Part shown: positions 1 through 11,381 of the stretch, piece after piece
How positions within the stretch are numbered: the first letter of the stretch is position 1
Layout: every line of letters starts with the position of its first letter
Source: Nemertoderma westbladi
Lineage: Eukaryota > Xenacoelomorpha > Nemertodermatida > Nemertodermatidae
NCBI GenBank assembly: GCA_032718475.1
Contig: JAUCBJ010006655.1
Coordinates: 1-64,000 of the forward strand
DNA: 64,000 bases
Direction of reading: 5' to 3'
Notes under the pieces: generated by a model
The model's database searches: none
Seen by the model: only the letters and a program-made list of their open reading frames with translations
Told to the model about the DNA's origin: nothing
Position numbers and translations under genes: made by a program

Positions 1-1
1 C

Positions 2-1729
2 AATCTGCTTACTGGGCGGAAAAGCCAACCAACCACCAAGGTTAAGGCTGAATCACCAGCCGATCGCCTCAATGGTTGGAAAGCCCACTTTGAAAAGCTC
101 CTCAATAATGACAGGGTATTGCCTGATAACTTTATAGAAGTAAAAGTGTCTGAGTCTGTACTCCCAGATATTCCCATTGGCGATATCTCCTTTGCAGAAG
201 TGAAGGCTGCTGCAAAGAGGATTAAGACCAATCGTGCCAGTGGAGTAGATGGTGTTCCCCCTGAGGTCTTTAAAATACCTGAGTGTTTAAAGCTCATCTA
301 TCCCATCATAGTAGACATGTACCGTACAACAAGAGTCCCACAAGAAATGAAAACAAATAAGTTGGTGCCAGTTCCCAAGAAGGGCAACCTAACACTCTAT
401 GGTTCTTTTCGGGGAATCTCATTGATCTCGATTGCTGCAAAACTATACAATAGAATTCTATTAAATCGCATCAGGGATCCCATTGAGAGACTGCTACGTG
501 GAAATCAGAATGGGTTCCGTAAAGGTCGTGGGACCATGGAGCCCATTTTGGCACTTAGAAGGATAATTGAAGAGTTATCAAAAAAGAAAGACAGGCATCT
601 GGCTGTTATCTTTGTTGACTTCTTCAAGGCCTTTGATTCAGTCTCTCGCTCACGTATGTTCAGCATACTTTCATTATATGGGATTCCTGATGAAATTATT
701 GCAGCAATCAGATCAGTATACGATGGTTCGACAACATTTGTGTCTACTGTTGACGGTGACACAGAACCATTTGAAGTGTTATGGGGCGTCCTCCAAGGAG
801 ACACACTTGCACCATTCTTGTTCATTATTGTGGTTGACTATGTTCTACGCATGTCCTTAGATCATCATAATGAAGATGGGGTGATGATAACTCCACCTAC
901 TGGCTCCAGAAGTCGAGGAAATCCTGCCAAGTACCTAACTGATCTAGACTTTGCTGATGACTTAGGAGTACTCTCAGAATCATTAGAGGGAGCCCAGCGG
1001 CTCCTCAGCTCATTAGAACATGCTGCTTCTAGTGTTGGTCTTTTTATTAACTCCAGAAAGACCAAAATTCTGACAGTTAACTTTGAAAGTCCTCAGCAAG
1101 TCTCTGATCGGATGAGCATAAGCTCAAAGGATGGTATGCTTGAGCATGTGGACGACTTCTGTTACCTGGGATCATGGATCCGGAAGTCAGGTGAGGACCT
1201 TCGAATACGTAAGGGAAAGGCATGGGCAGCCTTGAATAGGCTTTCCAGGATTTGGAAGTCACCTAGAATTAATCGGAAACTTAAGGTCCGATTATTTAGA
1301 GCAGCAGTAGTTCCAGTACTCCTCTACGGGAGTCCATGCTGGGCTCTAACTGCTGAGGACACCAAATCTCTGGATGGCACATTCACAAAAATGCTACGCC
1401 GGGTACATTGTGTCAAGTACAATGCACACATCTCCAACCAGACACTATATAACATTGGAGGTGTCTCATTGGTACCCCCAAGCTTGACACTAGAACAAAA
1501 TCGCCTCCGCTTTGCAGGACATTGCTTTCGCCGTGAGGACCAGCCTGTGCATAATCTTGTACTTTGGCAGCCTCATGGAGTGAATAAGCATGGTGGACAG
1601 CCCATGACTTTCTTGAGACGCATCTTAAAGGACACTGGCCTTAAAGATGCGGATGATCTAGCAAATGTCATGGGTGATAGGGAGTTGTGGCGGTGCAATT
1701 TTGTTGACAAGCCGGCACAGCATTCTTAA
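2..1729 (+). CDS. LINE A copy 1: non-LTR retrotransposon reverse transcriptase (5' end outside window)
   Basis: The frame is open from base 2 to the TAA at 1727-1729, so the polyprotein enters from the left edge and no start codon is visible. It encodes the RT and C-terminal part of a non-LTR retrotransposon, which copies element RNA into DNA at a nicked target. Visible RT motifs are the GFRKGRGT fingers region, DFFKAFDSV (motif A), GVLQGDTLAPFLF (motif B) and DFADDLGVL (motif C, intact catalytic DD). The YLGSW segment and a C-terminal region with RFAGHCFRRED follow. No stop or frameshift is seen in about 575 codons, so this is the best-preserved of four LINE A copies here. A more 5' part of copy 3 carries an AP-type endonuclease motif, so the family is APE-type. 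I cannot fix the clade. Confidence 0.9.
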   Translation, partial: NLLTGRKSQPTTKVKAESPADRLNGWKAHFEKLLNNDRVLPDNFIEVKVSESVLPDIPIGDISFAEVKAAAKRIKTNRASGVDGVPPEVFKIPECLKLIYPIIVDMYRTTRVPQEMKTNKLVPVPKKGNLTLYGSFRGISLISIAAKLYNRILLNRIRDPIERLLRGNQNGFRKGRGTMEPILALRRIIEELSKKKDRHLAVIFVDFFKAFDSVSRSRMFSILSLYGIPDEIIAAIRSVYDGSTTFVSTVDGDTEPFEVLWGVLQGDTLAPFLFIIVVDYVLRMSLDHHNEDGVMITPPTGSRSRGNPAKYLTDLDFADDLGVLSESLEGAQRLLSSLEHAASSVGLFINSRKTKILTVNFESPQQVSDRMSISSKDGMLEHVDDFCYLGSWIRKSGEDLRIRKGKAWAALNRLSRIWKSPRINRKLKVRLFRAAVVPVLLYGSPCWALTAEDTKSLDGTFTKMLRRVHCVKYNAHISNQTLYNIGGVSLVPPSLTLEQNRLRFAGHCFRREDQPVHNLVLWQPHGVNKHGGQPMTFLRRILKDTGLKDADDLANVMGDRELWRCNFVDKPAQHS

Positions 1730-1759
1730 AAATGCAGCTGCAATGCAGCATGCCGATCC

Positions 1760-1783
1760 TAGTAGTAGTAGTAGTAGTAGTAG
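1760..1783 (+). repeat. (TAG)8 tail of LINE A copy 1
   Basis: Eight perfect TAG trinucleotides follow the LINE 3' UTR sequence gccgatcc. Copy 2 has three TAGs at the same place (7826-7834) and minus-strand copy 3 has the complement at 21923-21932. The microsatellite is therefore the element's own 3' terminus rather than a chance repeat, replacing a poly(A) tail. Confidence 0.85.
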
Positions 1784-2690
1784 TGTCCGCCCAACACACT
1801 CCATCCAGGGTACCATCCAGGGTCCATTGTTATCCAATACATCCCTACCCTTACACCGGCCCTCTGCACACAGTCTTCAACCCCAGCTGCCTGAAGTTGA
1901 GCTCTGCTCCTCGGTACAGCAAAAGTTTAGCCTAGAAGTCAGCTCTGCTCCAAAGTTGGGCGTCTTTGTTGCTGGGTCGCGCCTGCGAAAAGCTTTGCGA
2001 TTGCCAGGAACGTAAGACGATTCCGCCATTGGTTTGAGTTTACTGGCTAAACTGGCCCGGAACGCTTGTGTGCTTACTTTTGCCCATCGGGCAAAATAAG
2101 CAGCGTATCTATTGACTCGGCTCTGTCACTCACGGTAGTGCTGGTGCACTGTCCACAGGCTATATACTGTATGTTTATTCCAGTTTCGCCAGAATAAACT
2201 ATGAAGCGGGTTTGAAACATGTCGTTCGCGGGGAATACTGGAAGGAATTTGTTTTACTTAGAATCGTGGCTTAGACCCTTACAACACCAATATAACTCGA
2301 GAATAAACTATATAGTCTGAGAGCAAATTGCAGCTAACCATTTGATCTTATCGGTACCACCCCTGTCTAGACTCAGACGGCAACCTGGTGTTTTGCACTA
2401 TCGCCAAGTTCCAATACCTTGAAGCTGCACCAAGTTTATTACGACTTTCCCATAACTTTATAGACGTTATACGACCTCTGTTCACAGCTTTTAAACGTTT
2501 TTCATAACAATTGATTATTATCAGATTTTCTTAGCCATTTATTTGTATAATTTATCCGGCGTATTTTTAGCAAAACAAAACGGCTAAAAATACGGCATAT
2601 TTTTCTCTGCTTTTTGGATTATTTAGAGGCTATACTTTGGATCCTAACTGACCCAAAGTATCCCTCACACGGTTTCTATCATTTTCCTCA
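1784..2690. repeat. Dispersed repeat XY, copy 1 (intact relative to copy 2)
   Basis: About 900 bp that match 5045-5937 plus 7835-8095 at high identity, including the segment around gctttgcgattgccaggaac, an AATAAA-containing segment and the hairpin at 2561-2593. No coding capacity was recognised. Copy 2 has TATA-like and AATAAA signals, which suggests an LTR or other non-coding mobile unit, but I could not define TG..CA ends. Here the site corresponding to the LINE insertion in copy 2 (2419-2423, ttgaa) is uninterrupted. Confidence 0.6.
2561..2593. other. Perfect 11-bp hairpin in repeat XY
   Basis: GTATTTTTAGC at 2561-2571 is the exact reverse complement of GCTAAAAATAC at 2583-2593, with an 11-base A-rich loop. 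The same hairpin is conserved in the second XY copy at 7979-8011. Confidence 0.7.
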
Positions 2691-4200
2691 TCCCAGAGGT
2701 TTTTCTGTAGTGTTACAGTACGTTATTTTTATTTGTTAGAAGGAAGCAATGGCCATCGCGAAAATTGAGAATAATCATCACTTGCATCAAAGGGTAGGTT
2801 CTGCCCATGTGCCTGTGGCACTAGTTCCATTGATCCAAAAATCAAAATTTTGGTTTCTAAGTAAGTTTGGACCCATTTGATGACATTTGATGCATGCAGG
2901 AAGTTATTTCTTGACTCATTGATCTTTCATCAATGTGTTATATTGTTATAAATTTCATTATGGTGCATCGCGATGGCTCAAAATTTCAACACCCTTGGGA
3001 TCCGAGAAGATATAAACACAATTTATAGAAATATTTTTTGCCTTAATTTTTGACCATTTGGCACCTTTTGTGAACCGATAGAACAATGAAATCGAAAAAA
3101 AGTAAAAAACGCACCACCCTAATATACATTACTATTTGGGAAGAACAGAAAATCACTGTGTTTTTGTACTATATTGAAAAGTTGTGGATGTCCGTAAATA
3201 ACAAGTCATTGAAGGACCGTGTTCTAGTGGAAATATTTTATGTTAGCCGGAAAACCAAAACACTAAGCGAAAGTGAGCACTACCTGAAACCATTTTGAGA
3301 TTCAAAGCCGTTTTAGGAGCTTATCGTGCCAAGGAGCACGAGAAATCCATTACACTGGCGCCAGAGCGCTATACATTTTTCTTTTATTGTTTGTGGTTTT
3401 TTCGGCCCAAAGTGTAGGTCCCCCTGAGAGGCCTACACTACCGGTGTACGGTACTAAATATATATTACAAAAATTTGAATAACTATAATAGGCTCGTGGC
3501 AGCCCTCACGGCCATGGGTAGCGCTTGCTGAAAAAGTTATTTAAATATCAAGTGCAAAATACTCGGTTACTAAATCTGAGTGTAATTTCGTAGGCAGAAA
3601 AATTACAGTTGGCTACAAATCTGAATTAGAAGAAAGTGACTGACACATCTACCGACGGAAGAAGTTCCCAGGGATTGATCACCTCTTTGACCAAAAACCG
3701 GAAGTCTGCGTCAGCTCGCACCACACACACGAGGTCCGCTACCTCTATTGGAAGGAAAGGGTTGGTGACTAAATCAGTACCCATTAGGCCCAGAGATAAT
3801 ACTGGTATAAATACCTAGCCCTGTTTTGCCACCCCTATCCAACGTAAGTACGTACCCCCTTATACTGTATGTTTGTTTGTTAATATGTTTTATGTACATA
3901 TTGTGTTGTTCTGTAGATGAACCAGATACTCGAGGGTAAAATATGTGTGCTGGTAAGTCTGGTTCACTTGCGGGTGAATCTTTGTAACTCTTCCCTTGGG
4001 GTAAAGTATACATTTGCCTAACTAATATGTGGATTGGTAAGTTATTAGAGTAACCGTTCACAAGAGCAAAGTGTCTTAAATGGATCCGTTGGTATGATAC
4101 TTTAGTTAACAGGACTTACTATTAGTGTTGCTCTATAGACCTCTGCCTCTACCTTTGTGGGGCCGTATGAAGTATATCGAACGGCTGCAACCACCGAATA
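2691..4200. other. Non-coding, no recognised feature
   Basis: AT-rich sequence with only short random frames, the longest about 70 codons with no recognisable motif. A TATA-like ggtataaatacc near 3805 could belong to an old LTR, but no repeat partner is visible in the window. Confidence 0.5.
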
Positions 4201-4202
4201 TG

Positions 4203-4378
4203 TACAAAAACAAACTGCTGGAGACCATCAGATGAATGCGTGTGTTGGATGTGCGGCTCCCCTGCAACTGCTAAGGAACACTACCGCGAGTGTACACGTA
4301 TACCGCAGTGCATATCGGAGCTGAGGACAGCCCTATGGCTAATGACGACAACAGACAAACCATGTATATAGCCACCAC
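4203..4378 (+). pseudogene. Possible LINE C-terminal zinc-knuckle relic
   Basis: A short open frame ends in a C-x2-C-x8-H-x4-C arrangement (WMCGSPATAKEHYREC and flanks) followed by a hydrophobic stretch and a stop near 4374. CCHC knuckles of this kind occur at the C-terminus of several non-LTR retrotransposon polyproteins. No RT sequence is attached upstream, so this would be a 5'-truncated remnant. The call rests on cysteine/histidine spacing alone. Confidence 0.3.
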
Positions 4379-4856
4379 CACCCCCCCGGACTGTCCGTAT
4401 TTTTACTTTTTAGTATTGTATTTTATTTACTTATTTTGTTGCAATCAGTTTTTATAGAGTCTAATAATCAAATATGTTCCATATGTTGGATTAAATATAC
4501 AAACAATCATAATTACGATTTATGAATTACCTCTGGGAAAGAGATTTAATTATTGTGTGGTGTATTTTAATAACTTCAAACAGAAACCGCGTATATTTTG
4601 GTCAACATTTTTTGCAGACACCAGAAACTCACGCTGAGCAGTTATTTAGGACATCAAAATATATGTTTCAATATCTTGGCTCAAAATCTTTCTCTTATGA
4701 CCAATTTTTTTCCCAAATTTGCCATGGGGGGGGGGGGGGGGGGGGGTGTAATCGATTTTTCGCGCCTCCATAGGCAAACTTACAAAATACACTTCCTTGG
4801 GATTCTGATTTTAAATACGAAATAATTACAACATAATTATTCCCCCTTTCCTTATC
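4379..4856. other. AT-rich spacer with a 21-base poly-G tract
   Basis: No gene is seen. The conspicuous element is an uninterrupted run of 21 G at 4726-4746, which may vary in length or be misassembled. Short frames crossing it encode polyglycine and are artefacts. Confidence 0.6.
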
Positions 4857-4972
4857 CCGCCGTAATATTCATCCCAGAAATATTCGCCGTAATATTAATC
4901 CCAGAAATATTCGCCGTAATATTCATCCCAGAAATATTCGCCGTAATATTCATCTCAGAATATTATCTATAA
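4857..4972. repeat. 27-bp tandem repeat, about four copies
   Basis: The unit ttcgccgtaatattcatccc plus agaaata is repeated about four times with one- or two-base differences. It lies just left of XY copy 2. Confidence 0.8.
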
Positions 4973-5937
4973 TATCCAATAATATGACTCATTGTCCCAA
5001 CCCAGACATCCCTAGTCGTGGCGGGCGTGCCAAGCCCTGCCTTGTCCACCCAACACAATCCATCCAGGGTACCCCAGGGTCCATTGTTATCCAATACATC
5101 CCTTCCCTTACACAGGCCCTCAGCACACAGCCTACTGCCACCACCCAATAGCAGTAGGGAATGATTGACTAGTCACCTTCAAAACCCCATCCAGGCACCA
5201 ATTATTAATTAGTCTATTATATTGAGTAATCATATTTTAACATGGTTTGAACGTAAAGTTTCTGCCAAGAAAGTCCAACTGTGCGCAGGTGATAATTAGA
5301 GGTCAACTCCGTATTGACCCCACATCGGGTTATAAATAGGGCCGCATCGGGACAAAAAACAAGAGTCTTCAACCCCAGCTGCCTGAAGTGAGCTCTGCTC
5401 CTCAGTACAGCAAAAGTTTGGCCTAGAAATCAGCTCTGCTCCAAAGTTGGGAAAGTTAGGCGTCTTTGTTGCTGGGTCGGGCCTACGAAAGGCTTTGCGA
5501 TTGCCAGGAACGTAAGACGATTCAGCCTAGGTTTGAGTTTACTGGCTAAACTGTTTAGCCTAGAAGTCAGGCCTGCTCCAAGGTGGGGCCGTCTTTGTTG
5601 CTGGGTCGGGTCTGCGAAAGGCTTTGCGATTGCCAGGAACGTAAGACGATTCCGCCGTTGGTTTGAGTTTACTGGCTAAACTGGCCTGGAACGCTTGTGT
5701 GCTTACTTTTGCCCGTCGGGCAAAATAAGCAGCGTATCCATTGACTCGGCTCTGTCACTCACGGTAGTGCTGGTGCACTGTCCGCAGGCTATATGTTTAT
5801 TCCAGGTTCGCCAGAATAAACTATATAGTCTGAGAGCAAATTACAGCTAACCATTTGAGTCATATCGGTACCACCCCTGCCTAGACTCAGACGGTAACAT
5901 GGTGTTCTGCACTATCGCCAAGTTCCAATAGCTTGAA
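4973..5937. repeat. Dispersed repeat XY copy 2, left part, with LTR-like signals
   Basis: From about 5045 the sequence matches copy 1 (1784 onward). It additionally holds a TATA-like gggttataaataggg at about 5328-5342 and an AATAAA near 5815, an order typical of an LTR (promoter then polyadenylation signal). A segment of about 140 bp is tandemly duplicated: about 5405-5549 and about 5550-5690 both contain ctttgcgattgccaggaacg. Copy 1 has this segment once. The repeat is interrupted at 5937 by LINE A copy 2 and resumes at 7835. Confidence 0.6.
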
Positions 5938-7834
5938 TAGAGTCCCGACTCAAACAGACTACAGCGGCCAAGAATACAGTTAAGGCTGCATCTAGGTCCC
6001 TGAACAGGCAGTACTCTGTTAATCTACAGGAGCTAATAAACCAACAGGTTGATGCCATCAATGATGCTGACGAAAGCAGGCAATCATCCCAGGCATGGAA
6101 ATCGATCAATTTGCTTACTGGGCGGAAAAGCCAACCAACCACCAAGGTTAAGGCTGAATCACCAGCCGATCGCCTCAATGGTTGGAAAGCCCACTTTGAA
6201 AAGCTCCTCAATAATGACAGGGTATTGCCTGATAACTTTATAGAAGTAAAAGTGTCTGAGTCTGTACTCCCAGATATTCCCATTGGCGATATCTCCTTTG
6301 CAGAAGTGAAGGCTGCTGCAAAGAGCATTAAGACCAATCGTGCCAGTGGAGTAGATGATGTTCCCCCTGAGGTCTTTAAAATACCTGAGTGTTTAAAGCT
6401 CATCTATCCCATCATAGTAGACATGTACCGAACCACAAGAGTCCCACAAGAAATGAAAACAAATAAGTTGGTGCCAGTTCCCAAGAAGGCCAACCTAACA
6501 CTCTATGGTTCTTTTCGGGGAATCTCATTGATCTCGATTGCTGCAAAGCTATACAATATGATTCTATTAAATCGCATCAGGGATCCCATTGAGAGAATGC
6601 TCCGTAGAAATCAGAATGGGTTCCGTAAAGGTCGTGGGACCATGGAGCCCATTTTGGCACTTAGAAGGATAATTGAATAATTTTTGTTGACTTCTTCGAG
6701 GCCTTTGATTCAGTCTCTCGCTCACGTATGTTCAGCATACTTTCATTATATGGGATTCCTGATGAAATTATTGCAGCAATCAGATCAGTATACGATGGTT
6801 CGACAACATTTGTGACTACTGTTGACGGTGACACAGAACCATTTGAAGTGTTATGGGGCGTCCTCCAAGGAGACACACTTGCACTATTCTTGTTCATTAT
6901 TGTGGTTGACTATGTTCTACGCATGTGCTTAGATCATCATAATGATGATGGGGTGATGATAACTCCACCTACTGGCTCCAGAAGTCGAGGAAATCCTGCC
7001 AAGTACCTAACTGATCTAGACTTTGCTGATGACTTAGGAGTACTCTCAGAATCATTAGAGGGAGCCCAACGGCTCCTCAGCTCATTAGAACATGCTGCTT
7101 CTAGTGTTGGTCTTTTTATTAACTCCAGAAAGACCAAAATTTTGACAGTTAACTTTGAAAGTCCTCAGCAAGTCTCTGATCGGATGAGCATAAGCTCAAA
7201 GGATGGTATGCTTGAGCATGTGGACGACTTCTGTTACCTGGAATCATGGATCCGGAAGTCAGGTGAGGACCTTCGAATACGTAAGGGAAAGGCATGGGCA
7301 GCCTTGAATAGGCTTTCCAGGAAGTCACCGAGAATTAATCGGAAACTTAAGGTCCGATTATTTAGAGCAGCAGTAGTTCCAGTACTCCTCTACGGGAGTC
7401 CATGCTGGGCTCTAACTGCTGAGGACACCAAATCTCTGGATGGCACATTCACAAGGATGCTACGCCGGGTTCATTGTGTCAAGTACAATGCACACATCTC
7501 CAACCAGACACTATATAACATTGGAGGTGTCTCATTGGTTCCCCCAAGCTTGACACTAGAACAAAATCGCCTCCGCTTTGCAGGACATTGCTTGCGCCGT
7601 GAGGACCAGCCAGTGCATAATCTTGTACTTTAGCAGCCTCATGGAGTGAATAAGCATGGTGGACAGCCCATGACTTTCTTGAGACGCATCTTAAAGGACA
7701 CTGGCCTTGAAGATGCGGATGATCTAGCAAATGTCATGGGTGATAGGGAGTTGTGGCGGTGCAATTTTGTTGACAAGCCGGCACAGCATTCTTAAAAATG
7801 CAGCTGCAATGCAGCATGCCGATCCTAGTAGTAG
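5938..7834 (+). mobile_element. LINE A copy 2, 5'-truncated, inserted in repeat XY with TTGAA target duplication
   Basis: The 5' flank ends with TTGAA (5933-5937) and the 3' flank starts with TTGAA (7835-7839). XY copy 1 has a single ttgaa at the same point, so the insertion boundaries are exact. The element starts inside the region before the RT, a usual 5' truncation, and ends with three TAG units. It is nearly identical to copy 1 but broken, as described in the separate coding entry. Confidence 0.88.
6111..7790 (+). pseudogene. LINE A copy 2 reverse transcriptase, inactivated
   Basis: Same protein as copy 1. The frame runs openly to 6680 (N-terminal linker, fingers, GFRKGRGT). A deletion of roughly 45 bp after 6676, relative to copy 1, then removes the residues before motif A and shifts the frame. 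It reopens from about 6686 with motif B (GVLQGDTLALF) and DFADDLGVL. A 6-bp in-frame deletion at about 7321 removes two residues. A TGG-to-TAG change at 7631-7633 truncates the C-terminus, which is otherwise still readable to about 7790. Low divergence from copy 1 suggests both inserted recently. Confidence 0.85.
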
Positions 7835-8095
7835 TTGAAGCTGCACCAAGTTTATTACGACTTTCCCATAACTTTATAGACGTTCTACGACCTTTTTCAC
7901 AGCTTTTAGACGTTTTTCATAACAATAATTGATTATTATCAGATTTTCTATGCCATTTATTTGTATATTTTTTCCGGCGTATTTTTAGCAAAACAAAACG
8001 GCTAAAAATACGGTATATTTTTCTCTGCTTTTTGGATTATTTACAGGCTATACTTTGGATCCTAACGGACCCAAAAAACCCCTCACCCGGTTTCT
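7835..8095. repeat. Dispersed repeat XY copy 2, right part
   Basis: Matches 2419-2690, including the 11-bp hairpin (7979-7989 with 8001-8011). The match ends near ggtttctat, giving the approximate right border of the repeat. Confidence 0.7.
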
Positions 8096-9599
8096 ATTGA
8101 GAAGTTGAAAAATTGAAAAGGTTACTAATGAAAATGAAACGTGGCCATACTGTAGGCTCATAAAATACAGTATTATACCTATGTAACATAATTATAGGTA
8201 AAGTAAACGTGACTTTGTGGTACTTTCTTTCTATTATTATAGTTTTGAACATCCGTACATTTGCGTTCTAATTACTCAACGAATGTGGAAAGTCCCATGA
8301 GGCATAACTTTTAACAGGCAATAGGGATACGTTGACTGTGGCTATTGATAACGTGGTGAGGGGGTAGCGAAAGGGAACTACCAGTTTCATGTGGGTAACT
8401 ACACATACTGTACTGTCACGAACAAACGGCCCAAAAAGGCGTCATCAAGTTTCATCAAGAACATACTCGGGAGCAGCATTCTTGCCTAACAGCGCATGGG
8501 GGTAATACTGTCCTTTTTTTGTTTATGTAAAAATCATGCTGTCCATGTGTCATGATAGAACAGTTACTATTATGATACAGTATATACAAATTATTATAAT
8601 ATATCGCAAGTTACTGCTGAAATGTGAAGGCCTAAATCGAAATACTGTAGTAACATCCTTCTTGGCAAACTGGACGCGCTCAAAAGATTTAATGATGTTA
8701 TGTTTACGGAAAAAATGAAATAAAGTAATTATTAATAATTTATATCCCTTTTTTTCTTTTACAGTTCTGCAGTACTGTCCTACAGTACTGTATACAGTAC
8801 TACTGCATTTAGGTAATGTGTGCATCCAGACACATAGACATAATTACAAATAAATTGCCATACAGACAACAACGCTAGTCTAAGAATTTCGTGCCAGGAT
8901 AATATTCGTGTCCGCGGAGAACACCGTTCGCGATTAGGTCTGAAAAACTGAAACCAATGTATTTTCAGTTATACTGTACGTACAGTATACTGTATAGTTT
9001 ATTGTTATGGTAGAAACTGTACAGTTGAAGGTCTACTGTACATGTGTACACATCAAACCTCAAGAAGTCACCATTTTAACATAATTGGGAACCGCTAGGT
9101 TACTTTCTGTAATGATTCCATAGAAATAAATCTGTGTTGACAATGACTGAGTGACTGACTGATTGCCCAGTGAAAAGTGCGCAAGCGTATCGCAAGCGTG
9201 CAACGCAGGCGTATCTCATGTGATTCCCAAGAGTTATGGCCCGACCTTTACACAAGCGATCTACTTGAGTTATGTCACATAAATATCGCAACAACTTGCG
9301 TTAAGTCGCATAAAAATCACAACAACTTGCGTTCAGTCGGATAAAACTCACATGCGATTCACCTGCGACTTTCAAGCGTCATGACGCATAAATATCGCAA
9401 AAATCTACTGGTTGTGATTTTTGTGTAATATATTGAGACCTTTGTGACAGAAAATATGGTATATATAGTTGATTATTCCCTACTGTTTGATACTATGGGC
9501 TTCCGTATCATCTGCCTACTGTACTTAACTACTTACTTACCTTACATACTGCGAAGCCGCTTGTAGGAGTTGCGACCACAAGCGGTTTACTCTCGCAAC
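8096..9599. other. Non-coding AT-rich region with short palindromes
   Basis: No gene recognised. Dense short palindromes built on tactgtacagta occur at about 8760-8806 and 8970-9000. At about 9180-9400 there is a degenerate direct repeat around cgcataaatatcgcaacaac. Confidence 0.5.
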
Positions 9600-10784
9600 T
9601 GAAAGATATGAGTATGAGAACCCTCCAGGAGAAATACCGGCTCGGTCGTCGCCCGGGTCAACAAGGACCGCGTCCCTCAGTGGTACACCAGGCTGGGGTC
9701 GATAAATTGGCTACTGGAACAGAAGACAGAGAAGAAAGAAGTACCAATCTGTTGAAATGTAAAAAGACACTAAAGATTGCTATGCTACTATGAACGCACG
9801 CACGCTGAAAGCACATACCAAATAGGGTGACAAGGTCGCTCTGGCAATGGAATATAACATCGACATCATCTGCATCAAAGAACATCGGATTTGTCATAAA
9901 GACACTGCCATGAAGTACAATGACATTGGAAATGGATGGACGTTAGTAATAAGCTCAGCAGTAAGAAACTCGGCCAATGCATCAATTGGTGGAGTAGGAA
10001 TTCTGCTAAGCCCATTTGCACTTAAGACCCTAAATAACATCGAATCTATAAATGCCAGGGTTATGATCGCAACATTTGTTGGGAATCCCAAGGCAACAGT
10101 TTTATGTTGCTACAGTCCATAACCAATGCCTCAGAGCCAGAACAAGCAGTCAAGTTTTATGAAGAACTGACTGGACTTATAAAGGACACTCCGAAACACA
10201 ATAAAGTCATTGCTGATGACCTGAATGCGCAAATTAGCCCAGAAGACATCAAGGGTTACACCTATAACACCAGTTCTAACAGAAATGGGTACTTACTTTT
10301 AGATCTAATGGAAGAATGTGAATTGATACCAACAAACAACACATTCGAAAAGAGTAAAGGGAAGCTATGTACCTTTCAATACCCTAATGGAACCAAAGCA
10401 CAACTGGATTACATCCTTATAAACAAAAAGTGGAGAAACAGCATGATCAACTGCGAGGCATACAGCTCGTTCAACCTAATTGATTCGGACCACAGAATTG
10501 TGACTGCAGAGATCAGACTCAGTTTGAGAGCCAGCAAATCAAATATGACTGGGAGAAACTCAGAACTGACAATGCTGTAAAGGATGCTTATACAGTAGAA
10601 GTTCAAAACCGCTTTGAAGCATTTCAGTCAATGGATGAAGACCAATCCACCAATTCAATATACCAGAATATAATAACAGCCCACAAGGAATCAGCTAAGA
10701 GGCATATTCCCCAGAAACCCAAACGAAAACAGTATGTGCAATGGCAAAACTCTGAGGTTACTTGTAAGAGAGAAGATCTACATA
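9600..10784 (+). pseudogene. LINE B, 5' half: AP-type endonuclease domain (decayed)
   Basis: A non-LTR retrotransposon unlike LINE A. The endonuclease domain starts with KKTLKIA..MNARTLK (about 9760-9815), continues with IDIICIKEHRI (9859-9891), GGVGILLS (9988-10011) and ADDLNAQI (about 10216, the GDFNA-like metal site), and ends with LDYILIN and SDHRIVTAEI (10486-10515). This nuclease nicks target DNA to prime reverse transcription. At least three frameshifts (near 9785, 10110 and 10545) break it. The frame KREDLHI reaches 10784 and continues at 20738 as AYKVK: a DNA transposon has split the gene. Confidence 0.8.
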
Positions 10785-10786
10785 TA

Positions 10787-10892
10787 GGGTGCAGTGAAAA
10801 AATGAACTTAATGAACTTCCAACTTTTACCAGATGTTAGGTTATAAGGCTAATGTAAGAAAACGAAAAATTAGCATCCTATGATAATGGGTA
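10787..10892 (+). repeat. Outer transposon left TIR, first part
   Basis: Inverted match to about 20624-20735 with scattered substitutions, including the shared segment around ttccaacttttaccagatgt. It is cut at the TA (10891-10892) by the inner element. Confidence 0.88.
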
Positions 10893-10898
10893 GTTCGA

Positions 10899-11129
10899 GT
10901 GAGGGAGACTTGAACCACAAAAGTTTTAATCGCTCTAAAGAACAGATAAATGAATTTTTTAATGCCGTTTTAACTTTTTCACATTACATTTATGATTGCT
11001 ATCATTATGTGAGAGTTTGAGAATTTCAACTCTTAAACTTTTTTAATTAAACCAATTATTCGTATTTCCGAAAACGCGTCAAGTCTCCTTCAATGGGGGG
11101 AGACTTGACACCTAGGGTGGGAGACTTGA
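10899..11129. repeat. Left subterminal motif cluster of inner element
   Basis: GGGAGACTTGA occurs at 10903-10913 and 11119-11129. A perfect inverted pair, GTCAAGTCTCC (11078-11088) and GGAGACTTGAC (11099-11109), lies between them. Such subterminal arrays commonly bind a transposase; here that role is inferred. Confidence 0.75.
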
Positions 11130-11282
11130 ATCCCACCTCGCATACTTGTAAATTCGTTCAAAAATGCAGAAGAAGTGTAATAATTACATGTTCAACATGT
11201 CTATTTTATAGTATAGCAGAACAAACATTATTAGTTTCAGCTACTAACAAAAATATAATACAGCCAGTATAGTACTGACTGT

Positions 11283-11302
11283 TGACGTCACGGCTGACGT
11301 CA
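11283..11302. promoter_or_regulatory. Twin CRE sites upstream of the RT gene
   Basis: Two perfect TGACGTCA palindromes lie at 11283-11290 and 11295-11302, about 80 bp before the ATG at 11382. TGACGTCA is the full CREB/ATF site. A promoter role is inferred from position. Confidence 0.5.
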
Positions 11303-11381
11303 CCACGGTGCAACATACTGATAGGCTGCTACATCGCAACGTGGATGATCTATCGCCGGATTTTCGAGCGGATTCCCCTAC

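Noticed and set aside
3774-4061. Minus-strand 95-codon frame
   Set aside because: No domain, no homologous neighbour, and composition like its non-coding surroundings.
4522-4825. Frames crossing the G21 tract with polyglycine
   Set aside because: Product of a homopolymer; no support on either side.
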